Below, one piece after another: positions 28,130 to 36,987 of a stretch of DNA of 57,032 bases; positions within the stretch are counted from its first letter, which is position 1; each line of letters opens with the position of its first letter. The position numbers and the translations under genes were made by a program. This DNA is from Betaproteobacteria bacterium. Its GTDB lineage: Bacteria > Pseudomonadota > Gammaproteobacteria > Burkholderiales > SG8-39. The stretch covers positions 1 through 57,032 of the forward strand of contig JAOUIL010000012.1 of NCBI GenBank assembly GCA_029883975.1, written 5' to 3'. The notes beneath the pieces were generated by a model. That model searched no databases. It was not told the origin of the DNA and worked only from the letters and a program-made list of their open reading frames with translations.

Positions 28130-29251
28130 CTAATGGCGCAGCGACAGGTACATTTCCCGCACCTGCCGTGCCATGCGTGAGGTGGTGAACAGCTCCTCGA
28201 AACGGCGCCTGCCGTTCTCGCCGAGCGTACGCGCGAGCCGCCCATCGTCGAGCAGGCGATTGAGCGCGTGCGCCAAGTCGTGTGGCCTGCACGGCTCGAC
28301 CGTCAGTCCGGTCACACCGTCCTGATTCACCCAGTCGATGCCCGAGCCGTGGATACGGGTCGACACCACGGGGCGCGCGGCGCGCATCGCCTCGACCTGC
28401 ACGATGCCGAACGCTTCGGACTTGTCCGCGGACGGCAGGCAGAAGACATCGCAGGCGCGCATGTAGAGCTCGACCTCGCGGTCGGTGACCGACCCGAGCA
28501 GCCGGACGCGATCGTGCACGGCGAGCGCTTCGATCAGCGACTCCAGATCCCGGCGCAAGGGGCCCTCGCCCGCGATCAGGATCTGACCGTTGCTGGACAG
28601 CTCCGCAGCGCTGCGCACGAGGTACTCGAACCCCTTGTACGGCACGAGCCGGCCGAGCGCGAAGACGAGCGCACGCCCCGCATGGCGAGCGCGCAGCGCG
28701 GCCGCCTCGTCTTCGCCGATCGCGTGCGCGGCCTCCCCGGTGCCGATGGGGATAGCCATGGCCTTGTCGCGGAACCCTTCCAGCGCCGCGGACTCCGCGA
28801 GAAGCTTCGGGGAGGTCACGCAAATACGATCGGCGCGCCGCAGCAGCCAGCGCTCGAGCGGCCGGTACAGGGCGTACAGCTTGCGCTGTCGCACGATATC
28901 GCGATGCCAGTGCACGACCACCGCGCCGTCGTAGTGGCTGAGCAGGAGATTGAGGTCGCTTTGCGGCCAGGGGGCGTGCACGTGCACGATGTCGTAGCGG
29001 GGGGCGATGCGCTGCCATGTGCGCAGGTCCTGCCACGACAGCGACGCGTTTGAGAATGCGAAGTCGCTCCGGACCTGGTACACCGTGCCGCGCGGGGCAA
29101 GAGCGTACTGGCGGCGCTCCGGCCCCTGGCACAGCACGTCGGCCTCGAGGTCCGGGCGGCCGTTCAGCTCCGGGACCAGATCTTCGACCACGCGCTCCAT
29201 CCCGCCGTGGGTGGTACGGAAGAATTTGATGTGCTGCAGGACCCTCAGCAT
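28130..29251 (-). CDS. GT4-family glycosyltransferase
   Basis: GT-B enzyme of 373 residues, starting MLRVLQHIKFFRTTHGGMER; the GGMER loop binds the acceptor side. The donor domain has FALGRLVPYKGFEYLVRSA, ILIAGEGPLRRDLE and the EX7E region SADKSEAFGIVQVEAMRAAR. It sits 13 bases before the ligase gene, and its start overlaps the upstream GT4 gene by 7 bases. Linkage and sugar are unknown. Confidence 0.88.
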   Translation of the reverse strand: MLRVLQHIKFFRTTHGGMERVVEDLVPELNGRPDLEADVLCQGPERRQYALAPRGTVYQVRSDFAFSNASLSWQDLRTWQRIAPRYDIVHVHAPWPQSDLNLLLSHYDGAVVVHWHRDIVRQRKLYALYRPLERWLLRRADRICVTSPKLLAESAALEGFRDKAMAIPIGTGEAAHAIGEDEAAALRARHAGRALVFALGRLVPYKGFEYLVRSAAELSSNGQILIAGEGPLRRDLESLIEALAVHDRVRLLGSVTDREVELYMRACDVFCLPSADKSEAFGIVQVEAMRAARPVVSTRIHGSGIDWVNQDGVTGLTVEPCRPHDLAHALNRLLDDGRLARTLGENGRRRFEELFTTSRMARQVREMYLSLRH

Positions 29252-30354
29252 CGCGGCAGCAGCGCCCGGGCATACGCGCCCATCGTCTGCTCGATCATGG
29301 TATCGAGGCCGAATCGTTCCCTTACGATGTGCGCACCCTTGGCGCCGAGCTCAGCGCGCCACGCGCCGTTCGCCGCGAGATCGATGACGGCGTCCGCGAG
29401 CGCCTGTGCGTTTCTCGGTGGCACCAGGACCCCTTCGGCGCGATCGGCGATGACCTCCCTCACTCCGTCGACGTCGGTAGCCACGACGGGCACGCCCGCG
29501 GCCATCGCCTCGAGCAGTACGTAGGGCAATCCCTCCCATAGGGAGGGCAGAACGAAGAGATCGAACTGGCGCAACTGCTCCGGGACGTCATCGCGTGCCC
29601 CGAGGAACTCGACGACGTCGTCCACCCGGTGCATGCGCGCTTGCGCCTCCAGCTGCCCACGCAGGGGTCCGTCGCCGATGATCCTGAATTGCACCTGCGG
29701 AAGCGCGCGGCGCACGAGCGCCGCGGCCTCGAGAAGGTGGGCGTGCCCTTTTTGTTCGTGCAGCCGGCCCACCGTGCCCACGATGAACCGGTCGTGCGCC
29801 CGGCCTTTGGCGCCGCGCGGCTCGAATCGCGAAGGCTCGATGCCGTTGTAGATGACGGAAACATGATCGGGTAACGCCAGCCCCTCCTTTAGCGCGAGGT
29901 CCCGGTCGCTCTTCGCCACGCAGATGACCTCGTCGGTCCAGCGGAGCAGGAATCGGTCGATCGCGCGATGCAGGACGCGCTTGTGGACGCTCTTCTGGTG
30001 CAAGTAGTGAATGCCGTGATAGGTGTGTACGGCGCGGACATCGCCCGCCCGGCGCGCCGCGAGCCGTCCGTAGAATCCAGCGGTGCCGCCGTGCGTGTGC
30101 ACCAGCCTGGCGCCGCTGGCCCGGATGACCCCGGTTGCGTCGGCAAGCGCGCGCAGCGACGGGCGCTCGGGCTGGCGCAGCGCATGGTGCGGAATCGCAC
30201 GCCGGTGGAGCTCGTCCACGAGATAGCCGCTCGCCTCGCACACCACCGCGACCTTGACTCCCCGCGCCGTCAACCGCTCCGCCAGCGTGAGGACGTGCTG
30301 CTGCCCTCCGCCGATGGACGCATCATCGATGACGAGCAGAATCGGCGGCAGCAT
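29245..30354 (-). CDS. GT4-family glycosyltransferase
   Basis: GT-B enzyme of 369 residues with N-terminal LLVIDDASIGGGQQHVLTLA and donor domain VGTVGRLHEQKGHAHLLEAA, FRIIGDGPLRGQLEA and PSLWEGLPYVLLEAMAAGVP (EX7E). The next segment, VPVVATDVDGVREVI, is typical of the family. The ATG at 30354 lies 32 bases inside the 3' end of the upstream GT2 gene; no later start codon would keep the GGGQQH motif, so the overlap seems real. Confidence 0.88.
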   Translation of the reverse strand: MLPPILLVIDDASIGGGQQHVLTLAERLTARGVKVAVVCEASGYLVDELHRRAIPHHALRQPERPSLRALADATGVIRASGARLVHTHGGTAGFYGRLAARRAGDVRAVHTYHGIHYLHQKSVHKRVLHRAIDRFLLRWTDEVICVAKSDRDLALKEGLALPDHVSVIYNGIEPSRFEPRGAKGRAHDRFIVGTVGRLHEQKGHAHLLEAAALVRRALPQVQFRIIGDGPLRGQLEAQARMHRVDDVVEFLGARDDVPEQLRQFDLFVLPSLWEGLPYVLLEAMAAGVPVVATDVDGVREVIADRAEGVLVPPRNAQALADAVIDLAANGAWRAELGAKGAHIVRERFGLDTMIEQTMGAYARALLPRC

Positions 30355-31168
30355 GTTCTGCGGGGTATTTTCCCCCGAGACGGAGATACGCGCCGAGCAG
30401 CCCTTGCTCCAGCCTCGGACGGTGCAGGCGGTAGTACCGCACCTGGCTCGCGCGGTAGATCCGGGCGGTGCGCGGGTTCGCGCTGCCTCCGCGCAGGTGG
30501 CGAAGCTCGGCCGCCGGCTCGAACCACACCTCGAAGCCGGCCTGCCGCACGCGCGCGCACAGATCCTTGTCCTCGAAGAACATGAAGAAGGACGGATCGA
30601 AGCCCCCGAGCCGGTCGAACACGTCGCGCCGCACGGCCAGCGCAGCCCCGGTCACCCATTCGACGGACCTCGCCGTGGCGAACCCGCGCTCCACGAGGCG
30701 GCGCGCAGTCCGATTGCCGCCGTCTATCGCGGCCGCGATGGCCTTGTCGACAATCTCCCGGGCAAAGCTCGGCAGCCGACCGGCGGACAGCTGGAAGCTG
30801 CCGTCCGCGTTGAGGAGCTTCGGGCCCACGATCGCCGCGCGGGGACATTCGTCGAACCGGCGCAGCAAAGGCGCCACGAGGTCTGCCTCGACCAGCGTGT
30901 CGTTGTTCAGGAACAGGAGGACGTCGCCGGTCGCCCTTGCGGCGCCGGCATTGTTTCCCCGGCTGAACCCGCCGTTCTCGGCACACGCGACCAGCTCGAT
31001 GTCCGGAAATTCCGTGCCGAGTTCGCGAGCCGCGGGCTCGGTGGAATGGTTGTCCACCAGGATTAGCTGGTGTCGCCGATCGACGTGCGCGCGCAGCGAG
31101 GCGAGGCACTGGCGCGTCAGGTCGGCATGGTTGTACTGCAGGACGATTATCGAGCAGGTCCGCGCCAT
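30323..31168 (-). CDS. GT2-family glycosyltransferase, rhamnosyltransferase-like (WbbL type)
   Basis: GT-A enzyme of 281 residues from ATG 31168: CSIIVLQYNHADLTRQCLAS, LILVDNHSTEPAAREL, ACAENGGFSRGNNAGAARAT and the metal-binding FLNNDTLV. The second half has VTGAALAVRRDVFDRLGGFD and FFEDKDLCARVRQAGFEVWF, the pattern of WbbL-like dTDP-rhamnosyltransferases. dTDP-rhamnose is made by genes in the same transcription unit, which fits. The assignment to rhamnose is inference from family resemblance. Confidence 0.85.
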   Translation of the reverse strand: MARTCSIIVLQYNHADLTRQCLASLRAHVDRRHQLILVDNHSTEPAARELGTEFPDIELVACAENGGFSRGNNAGAARATGDVLLFLNNDTLVEADLVAPLLRRFDECPRAAIVGPKLLNADGSFQLSAGRLPSFAREIVDKAIAAAIDGGNRTARRLVERGFATARSVEWVTGAALAVRRDVFDRLGGFDPSFFMFFEDKDLCARVRQAGFEVWFEPAAELRHLRGGSANPRTARIYRASQVRYYRLHRPRLEQGLLGAYLRLGGKYPAEHAAADSARHR

Positions 31169-31209
31169 CTGGTTTCCCGTGACATCCCCGGCGTGCGGGG
31201 GACGCGGTG

Positions 31210-32760
31210 TCAGTACGCCCCTTCGCGCCGCAGGACCACGCGAACCGTCTTCACCAGAATGACGACGTCGTACCAGAGCGACCAGTTGCGCACGTACCAG
31301 CTGTCCAGCGCCACCCGATCCTCGTAGCCGGTGTCGTTGCGGCCGCTGATCTGCCAGAGCCCGGTGATGCCGGGCCTCGTCTCGAGGTAGTAGCCGACCT
31401 GGTCGCCGTAGCGCTCGAGCTCGTCCTCGATGATCGGCCGCGGTCCCACCAGGCTCATTTCTCCCTTGAGCACGTTCCACAGCTGCGGCAGCTCGTCGAG
31501 GCTCGTGCGCCGCAGGAACTCGCCAATCCCTGTGATCCGCGGATCGTCCTTCAACTTGAAATCGCGCTCCCACTCCGCGCGCGCGGCCGGGTCCGTCTCC
31601 AGCAGTGCCTTCAGCACCTCATCCGCGTTCGGCACCATCGTGCGGAACTTCAGGCAGCCGAACGGCCGGCCGTACCGTCCGACCCGCGTATGGCTGAATA
31701 CCGGCGCCCCGCCGGTCTGCCAGATCCGCCAGACGAGGTACGCGAACAGCGGCGCAAGCACGAAGAGGAAGGCGAACGCTCCGACGATGTCGAACAGCCG
31801 CTTCAGGAACCGCGGCAGCGGGCGCGCCAGGTTGTTGCGCGCCGTCAGCATCAGCACTTCGTGGGTGAAGAAGTGTGTCATCTCCATGCCGTAGAGCGGT
31901 AGCCCGCGCAGCGGCGGCACGATGCTCAGGTCCACGTAGCGCGCCGACAGGCGCTGCAGCAGCTTCTGGTAGGGCATCAGGTTCTCGGCCTCCAGTGCCA
32001 CCATGAGGTGGGGCGAGTCCATGCGCTCGAGCGTCGCCTCCAGGTCGTCGCCCGCCGGCAGAACCTCGATGCGCTGGCCGTCCACCTCGGTTGCGGCAGC
32101 GGGCGGCGCTTCCCCATTCGGCGCCAGGAACGCGACTACGTCGAGCCCCATCAGCGGCTCGCTGCGCAATGCTCGCGCCGCCTCGCGCGCGTTCGGTCCG
32201 GCGCCGAGGATCACCGTGGGCCGCTGCCAGCGCCCGAGACGCATAAGGCGTTTCTTTGTGATCGTCCGGGCGAGCGGAAGGATAACGACGGCGAGGCTCC
32301 ATGCCGAGATAAACCACGCTCGCGAGAACTGCGTCTTCGTCAGGTAGGCGAGGACCGAGTCGACCACGACGACGAGCAGGAACACCTTGAGCGTGTCCAG
32401 CACCTCGTCCGCCGCCGGCCGTCTCTTCGAGTAGTGGCCGCGCGCCGCGAACAGGACGAGCACCAGGGCAAGCAGCAGGAAGAACTGCGCGGCGCGGCTC
32501 TCTCCGGAGTCCACCCACCAGGCGACGATGCCCTGCCACCAGTCCTCCGGTGCGAGAAGTCGCAGCAGTCCGAGCGCCAGCAGCCAGGAAAAGACGAGGC
32601 TCGCCGCGTCGCTGATTGCGAGCCAGCCGCTGACTCTGCGCAGCACCGCCGAGCGCCGTTCCCGGGTGGCCGCGCGGCCCGCTCTGGCCATGTCGTGCGG
32701 GTCATGCTTGCCGGCGGAGCGTGCGTCGCCTACGGATCTCATGGCTTCGGGACTGTGCAT
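31210..32760 (-). CDS. Polyprenyl-phosphate hexose-1-phosphate transferase (WbaP/PssY-like)
   Basis: Initiating transferase of 516 residues from ATG 32760; GTG at 32856 and ATG at 32742 or 32694 are alternatives. Four N-terminal helices precede a Rossmann-like middle domain (TVILGAGPNAREAARAL). The catalytic C-terminal domain starts at RFLKRLFDIVGAFAFLFVLA and carries PVFSHTRVGRYGRPFGCLKF, RRTSLDELPQLWNVLKGEMS and LVGPRPIIEDEL. It loads Gal-1-P, Glc-1-P or a similar sugar onto undecaprenyl phosphate. This is a second initiator, unrelated in fold to the WbpL-like one at 683-1648. The 166 bases upstream (32761-32926) hold no clear gene. Confidence 0.92.
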   Translation of the reverse strand: MHSPEAMRSVGDARSAGKHDPHDMARAGRAATRERRSAVLRRVSGWLAISDAASLVFSWLLALGLLRLLAPEDWWQGIVAWWVDSGESRAAQFFLLLALVLVLFAARGHYSKRRPAADEVLDTLKVFLLVVVVDSVLAYLTKTQFSRAWFISAWSLAVVILPLARTITKKRLMRLGRWQRPTVILGAGPNAREAARALRSEPLMGLDVVAFLAPNGEAPPAAATEVDGQRIEVLPAGDDLEATLERMDSPHLMVALEAENLMPYQKLLQRLSARYVDLSIVPPLRGLPLYGMEMTHFFTHEVLMLTARNNLARPLPRFLKRLFDIVGAFAFLFVLAPLFAYLVWRIWQTGGAPVFSHTRVGRYGRPFGCLKFRTMVPNADEVLKALLETDPAARAEWERDFKLKDDPRITGIGEFLRRTSLDELPQLWNVLKGEMSLVGPRPIIEDELERYGDQVGYYLETRPGITGLWQISGRNDTGYEDRVALDSWYVRNWSLWYDVVILVKTVRVVLRREGAY

Positions 32761-32926
32761 TCTAGTCTCGCAGCCCGCGGGCGCGAAACCCGAGCTCCCG
32801 TGTTGTCGCTTGCGCGCGCGTAGAATCCGGCGCTGCGTGTCCCCGGCGCCAAACACTCGGCTGTTGAGCTCGATGTCGTCGTCCTCATTCGTAGGGACTA
32901 GCCGATAGAGCGGATGCGCGCGGCCG

Positions 32927-33922
32927 TCAAGCAGAGAGTTTGCGTAACGCGGTCTTAACTACCCTCTTGAGGCCGAAAAAACCGAGCAGGCGGCGCAAGG
33001 CCTCGTGCAGCAGAGAATACAGGTAGATGCTTGTCGGGAAATACTGCCTGGTGAGGCGATTTCGGTCTTTTTCCAGGACATCGTCAACCCGTGAAGAACT
33101 CGCCCCGGACGAATCGTTGTAGATCGCCACGAGCTCCGGAACGTAGGTGAGCGACAAGTCGGGGTCCGCGTAGCAGCAGATGTTGAGGTGATAGTCGGCC
33201 AGCGTCTGATACCGGGTGTCGAAACGATACTTCTTGAAGACACCTCGCGGATAGAAGATAGCTTGCTGGCAGATATTCCTCACGACGAGCTTGAAACCGT
33301 TGAACGCGCCGTCGTACAGTCGATGCTGATGAATCAGGTATACGTCACCGTAGTAGAGTACGTCGCGTCTTCTGAAAAGGAGTGCGAAATTGCGCAGATC
33401 ATTCACCAGGAGATCGTCGCAACCCAGGAAGTAGATTCGGTCCCCAAGCGCGACGTCTAGCGCCTTGTTCATGGCATCGTAGATGCCTTTGTCCGGCTCA
33501 CTCACCCAGTAGTCGATCGCGTGGTCGTACTTCTTAATGATATCCAGCGTCCCATCGGTGGAGCCACCGTCGATGATGACGAATTCGATATTGTCGTAGC
33601 TTCGGGTAATGACGCTGATGATCGCCTGCTCCAAGGTCTTTGCCCCGTTGAATACAACGGTAATGACCGTGACCAGGGGGCGCCGGCTTTCGTGATCGCC
33701 GCCCGTTGCCGCATCGTCGTCGGTACCTGCCGCCGCCTTGACATATCCCCGAGTGCGCAGACCACCTTCCCCCTTGCGCTCCGGGTGTGGCGGCAAGAAC
33801 AATTTCCTGGCGAAATCGGCGCCTGGGGTCTCTCGAGGAAGTCGAGAAACACGGCTGATACGGCGGGTAGTGCTGTACTCGGGATTGAGGCAGAGCAGTT
33901 CACTCACCCGCAAATTCTCCAT
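32927..33922 (-). CDS. GT2-family glycosyltransferase with N-terminal extension
   Basis: GT-A enzyme of 331 residues from ATG 33922 (GTG 33907 also possible). The catalytic fold starts only near residue 80: PLVTVITVVFNGAKTLEQAI, FVIIDGGSTDGTLDII, SEPDKGIYDAMNKALD and the metal-binding LGCDDLL. About 80 residues before it match no domain; they include the low-complexity LFLPPHPERKGEGGLRTRG, like the product of a short dispersed repeat read in frame. Sequence around 33180-33660 is visibly richer in A and T than the flanks. It overlaps the FkbM gene upstream. The EPDKGIYDAMN motif resembles that of the GT2 at 5940-6812. Confidence 0.82.
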   Translation of the reverse strand: MENLRVSELLCLNPEYSTTRRISRVSRLPRETPGADFARKLFLPPHPERKGEGGLRTRGYVKAAAGTDDDAATGGDHESRRPLVTVITVVFNGAKTLEQAIISVITRSYDNIEFVIIDGGSTDGTLDIIKKYDHAIDYWVSEPDKGIYDAMNKALDVALGDRIYFLGCDDLLVNDLRNFALLFRRRDVLYYGDVYLIHQHRLYDGAFNGFKLVVRNICQQAIFYPRGVFKKYRFDTRYQTLADYHLNICCYADPDLSLTYVPELVAIYNDSSGASSSRVDDVLEKDRNRLTRQYFPTSIYLYSLLHEALRRLLGFFGLKRVVKTALRKLSA

Positions 33923-34664
33923 TCGTTCTTGTGCCGGCAATATCTGTTCCCCGGCGTAGAAAGAGTCCATCCACCTGCAGGGTGCGGCCGGTGATTTCAT
34001 GGACATAGCCGGGAAAGATCGCGAACAGCTCGAAATCCATCGACTCGATCTTCGCGCGCAGGTCGTCGAAGAGCGGTTGCCCCGCGTAGAGCGGCACGAG
34101 GGACATCTCGGTCTGGATGGCGGCTATGCGGTCGATGACGCCCGTCGCCCCGACGAGGACCCTGTCCTCGTACCCCTGCGTGTCGATCTTGAGCAGGACC
34201 GCTCCCGCACCCTCCAGATAGTCCGGGGCCACGCGGTCGAGCCGCCGCAGCGCCGCGGTCTCGCTGCCCACGTATCCGGACCCCGGCGCCGCCCGCCGGT
34301 GCTCGGGAAGCATGTCGAGCACGGAGCTGCTGAGGGAATTGCCGGCGACATGGATCAAGACTTCGCCCTCCGAGTCGCCCAATGCCATTCTGGGCGCGAC
34401 TTGCCACCCGTCATCGCCCTGCGCGGAGGCAACCAGCCGCGCATGCGCTGAGGACAGCGGTTCAAAGGAAACGATGCGGCCCTGATAGCCGTGCTCGCGC
34501 AACGCGGTCGCATATTGGCCAACATTGCCGCCGATATCGAGCACCAGATCAATCTCGGTGCACTCGATGATTCGTGCAAGCTGTGCGGCGGCAGAGGTGT
34601 GGACGGAAGTGCGATACGCCTCGAATCCGGCGCGTCTCAGCAGCCTCCTGATCAGCTCACGCAT
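33900..34664 (-). CDS. FkbM-family methyltransferase
   Basis: SAM-dependent O-methyltransferase of 254 residues: MRELIRRLLRRAGFEAYRTS at the N-terminus, SAM motif LVLDIGGNVGQYATALREHG (40-59), VSFEPLSSAHARLVA and the family hallmark LLKIDTQGYEDRVLVGA. The C-terminus LVPLYAGQPLFDDLRAKIES is also typical. FkbM enzymes methylate sugar hydroxyls in polysaccharides and antibiotics. The N-terminus is the closest match in the window to the gene fragment at 19710-19765. Confidence 0.9.
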   Translation of the reverse strand: MRELIRRLLRRAGFEAYRTSVHTSAAAQLARIIECTEIDLVLDIGGNVGQYATALREHGYQGRIVSFEPLSSAHARLVASAQGDDGWQVAPRMALGDSEGEVLIHVAGNSLSSSVLDMLPEHRRAAPGSGYVGSETAALRRLDRVAPDYLEGAGAVLLKIDTQGYEDRVLVGATGVIDRIAAIQTEMSLVPLYAGQPLFDDLRAKIESMDFELFAIFPGYVHEITGRTLQVDGLFLRRGTDIAGTRTNGEFAGE

Positions 34665-34721
34665 GGCGTCAAACGTCTCGATTCTCGGAACAACGGGGAA
34701 TCACTTTCCTGCGGAGGGTAT

Positions 34722-34735
34722 CCCGATCACTCGGG
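34722..34735. repeat. Short inverted repeat in the 130-bp gap 34665-34794
   Basis: CCCGA-TCAC-TCGGG lies between the end of one glycosyltransferase gene (34795) and the start of the FkbM gene (34664). It could be a weak hairpin. No T run follows, so I do not call it a terminator. The rest of the gap shows no feature. Confidence 0.25.
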
Positions 34736-34794
34736 CGGAAAATGCCGATGGAGTACGACCGACCGACACCCGAACGGATTGCGGGGATGCACGT

Positions 34795-35919
34795 TCAGTC
34801 ACCGAGAAGCCTTGCCAGAAAAGCTTCTCGGCTGGTCGCGCCGCCATGTGCCTGGCGGAAACGCTCGACGCCGCCAAGCAGGGTCCGGTATGCGGGGTCC
34901 CCGGGGTGGGGCAGCCCGGAGAAGAACCGTGCGTCCGGGCGACGTTGTCTTGCTACGCTTATGCCGCAGCCGAACTCGCGCACCATTCTCCCCGGCCAGC
35001 CCTCATCGTACACGATCACCGGCCGGCCTACGCGCGCGGCTAGGAACATCGTTGCCGCCTCCATTCGCGGATCCCAGTTGTCGTAGAGTGCCAGCACATA
35101 GTCCTGTGCGCCGGCGGCCGTCAGCATTTCGCTTTCGGCAAGAAAACGATTGTCGAAATTCGGATAACTCTCGAGCATCGCCAGCCTGGCACGATGCTCG
35201 GCATTGGTAAACGTCCCCGCCACGAGAAGCTCCCCGGGTGCGGATGCGCCCTGGAACAACGGTACGAGCCATTCGAGGCCCTTTCCCGGGCGCACCTGGC
35301 CGATAACGCCGAAGCGAACGCGCGTGGCCTGCTCCCTCGGCGGCACGACATCCCGCTCGTCCAGAATCTCGAGCGAGGCAATGGTGTCGATACGGCTCGC
35401 CGGAATTGCCGGAAACGCCGTTCGCCATGCGTCCGCCAGCTCATCCGTCCGCAGGAACAGCCGCCTGCCCGGAGCGGAAACAAAATGCGCCACGATGCGG
35501 CGCTTCAAGGCGTGGGCGGCGATCGGCTCCGGTCCGGCCAGGTATATCAGGCCGAGTGAGCGCACGGCGCGCAAGCGTGCGGGGACGAGCGGCCACAGCG
35601 CGGCGAGCGTGAGCAGGTGCGCGTCCAGGAAAAAGACGCGCTCCAGTTCCGAGGTGCGGCGCGCGAGTCGGGCCAGCGCCGCGACGGCGAGCAGCGTCCC
35701 CATTCGCAGAAAACCTTCCGGCGCACGGAAGCCCACGACACGGCCGTAGTCGGCGATCCCGGCCGAGAATGGCTCGAACACGCTTGCGTGCGGGTTGGCC
35801 ACGAGGTAGGCCACATCGTGCCGCTTGCCAAGTGCCTTCGCGGTATTGAGCGTGGACTGTGCCGGATGTCCGATCTCCGTGAACCAGGGCTGTACGATCA
35901 CGGTCTTAAGAGAACTCAT
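34795..35919 (-). CDS. Glycosyltransferase, GT-B fold
   Basis: Protein of 374 residues from ATG 35919: MSSLKTVIVQPWFTEIGHPA, then STLNTAKALGKRHDVAYLVA. The donor half has RVRFGVIGQVRPGKGLEWLV, GELLVAGTFTNAEHRARL and NWDPRMEAATMFLAARVGRP followed by VIVYDEGWPGRMVREFG. The layout is GT-B, but the EX7E motif is not obvious, so it is a distant member of the GT4-like group. It stands somewhat apart, with 130-bp and 84-bp gaps on its two sides. Confidence 0.72.
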   Translation of the reverse strand: MSSLKTVIVQPWFTEIGHPAQSTLNTAKALGKRHDVAYLVANPHASVFEPFSAGIADYGRVVGFRAPEGFLRMGTLLAVAALARLARRTSELERVFFLDAHLLTLAALWPLVPARLRAVRSLGLIYLAGPEPIAAHALKRRIVAHFVSAPGRRLFLRTDELADAWRTAFPAIPASRIDTIASLEILDERDVVPPREQATRVRFGVIGQVRPGKGLEWLVPLFQGASAPGELLVAGTFTNAEHRARLAMLESYPNFDNRFLAESEMLTAAGAQDYVLALYDNWDPRMEAATMFLAARVGRPVIVYDEGWPGRMVREFGCGISVARQRRPDARFFSGLPHPGDPAYRTLLGGVERFRQAHGGATSREAFLARLLGD

Positions 35920-36003
35920 CTCGCGACGCGCCGACACGCGCTCAGGCGCCTGCGCAAATCGCACGGTGCCACGTGCTCCAGGTCGCGATCGCTCTCTGGA
36001 GCT

Positions 36004-36987
36004 TCATGGCCCGACAATAGCGGTGCCGCTTGCGATGAGACGGAGCGCCAGTCGGATGCGGCTCAGTGATTGGCGCGGGCCCGGCATGCCGCGATCCGCG
36101 GCAAGAATCGATTGCGCGTCCGCCGAAAGCCGCGACACTCGACGCTCGGCCAGTGCAAGATCGCACAAGTACGGCCGGTAGATGCTACGCCGCACCAGAG
36201 GCGAAAGATTCACGCCGTACCCATGCAGGCCACTGTCATAGAGGCGATAGAGCACGCGCCGCAATCCGTGAAAATGAAAGAGAACCAACGGCTTTCCGTC
36301 CACAGCCACACTGTCACCGGACTGCCGAATGTCGACTTCGTCGAGATTCCAGGGCGCCAGGTTTGCGCCGGGGTGATCCAGGATCGACACGTGAGAAAAG
36401 AGATCCGGCACCCGATCCAGATACCTCTGGTCTGCGAATTTATCTCCTTGCACCTCGAGTCGACACCACTCCATGCAGCGCGCACGCCACCAATCGATGA
36501 AACGTCGACCTTCTGCGCCGCAACTGGCACTTACCCATCCCGCATTGAAGCGCCCGAACCGGATGCGATCGGCCAAACGAGGAGGGAAACGATGCGGCGT
36601 CAGAACGATCGCGTCGTCCGCGTGTTCCCGCTCCAAGAACCCGGGATCCGAAAAATAGAACAGGTCCGAATCGTGATAGGTAATCCGCCGAGTGTCCGGG
36701 TACCGATGCGCGATGAACTTCATTAGAGCCGGCTTGCAGGTAAAGTAGTACTCCACCGGCAATCGTTGTGGCCGTGCACGCTTGAGCTCCGGATCCGAGT
36801 CCTCCAGCGAGGACAATGGAACCACTTCCACATTCTGCAGGGCGAGAGCCGTCAGGACGTCGGAAACGGCTTCGTCAAGACAAAGGACGACCAGCCTGAA
36901 TTCCCTGCAATGCCTCGACAGCGAACCATGCAGCGCGAGACCACGCGTAAGATAGTTCCGGTCAAACAGCGTGCAGTACAGGTGCAC
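36004..36987 (-). CDS. Putative GT-A glycosyltransferase (GT8-like)
   Basis: Protein of 327 residues, starting MHLYCTLFDRNYLTRGLALH. The DxD motif is in RRITYHDSDLFYFSDPGFLE (about 99-118), and FGRFNAGWVSASCGAEGRRF and WWRARCMEWC follow, as in proteins annotated as nucleotide-diphospho-sugar transferases in glycan clusters. PLVLFHFHGLRRVLYRLYDS near the end is also typical. The ATG shares one base with the stop of the upstream methyltransferase gene. The family is poorly characterised and the sugar unknown. Confidence 0.72.
   Translation of the reverse strand: MHLYCTLFDRNYLTRGLALHGSLSRHCREFRLVVLCLDEAVSDVLTALALQNVEVVPLSSLEDSDPELKRARPQRLPVEYYFTCKPALMKFIAHRYPDTRRITYHDSDLFYFSDPGFLEREHADDAIVLTPHRFPPRLADRIRFGRFNAGWVSASCGAEGRRFIDWWRARCMEWCRLEVQGDKFADQRYLDRVPDLFSHVSILDHPGANLAPWNLDEVDIRQSGDSVAVDGKPLVLFHFHGLRRVLYRLYDSGLHGYGVNLSPLVRRSIYRPYLCDLALAERRVSRLSADAQSILAADRGMPGPRQSLSRIRLALRLIASGTAIVGP

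Noticed and set aside
30427-30434. GGCGGTAG, the core of the ops/JUMPstart antitermination element, on the plus strand
   Set aside because: It lies inside a minus-strand gene, opposite to transcription, and the following bases do not fit the ops consensus.
32761-32926. Possible extra N-terminal coding or a small gene upstream of the WbaP-like gene
   Set aside because: The frame is open but has no ATG and no membrane or domain character; the sequence overlaps the end of the GT2 gene in a different frame.
34722-34735. Hairpin CCCGA-TCAC-TCGGG as a terminator
   Set aside because: The five-base stem is weak and there is no T run on either strand.
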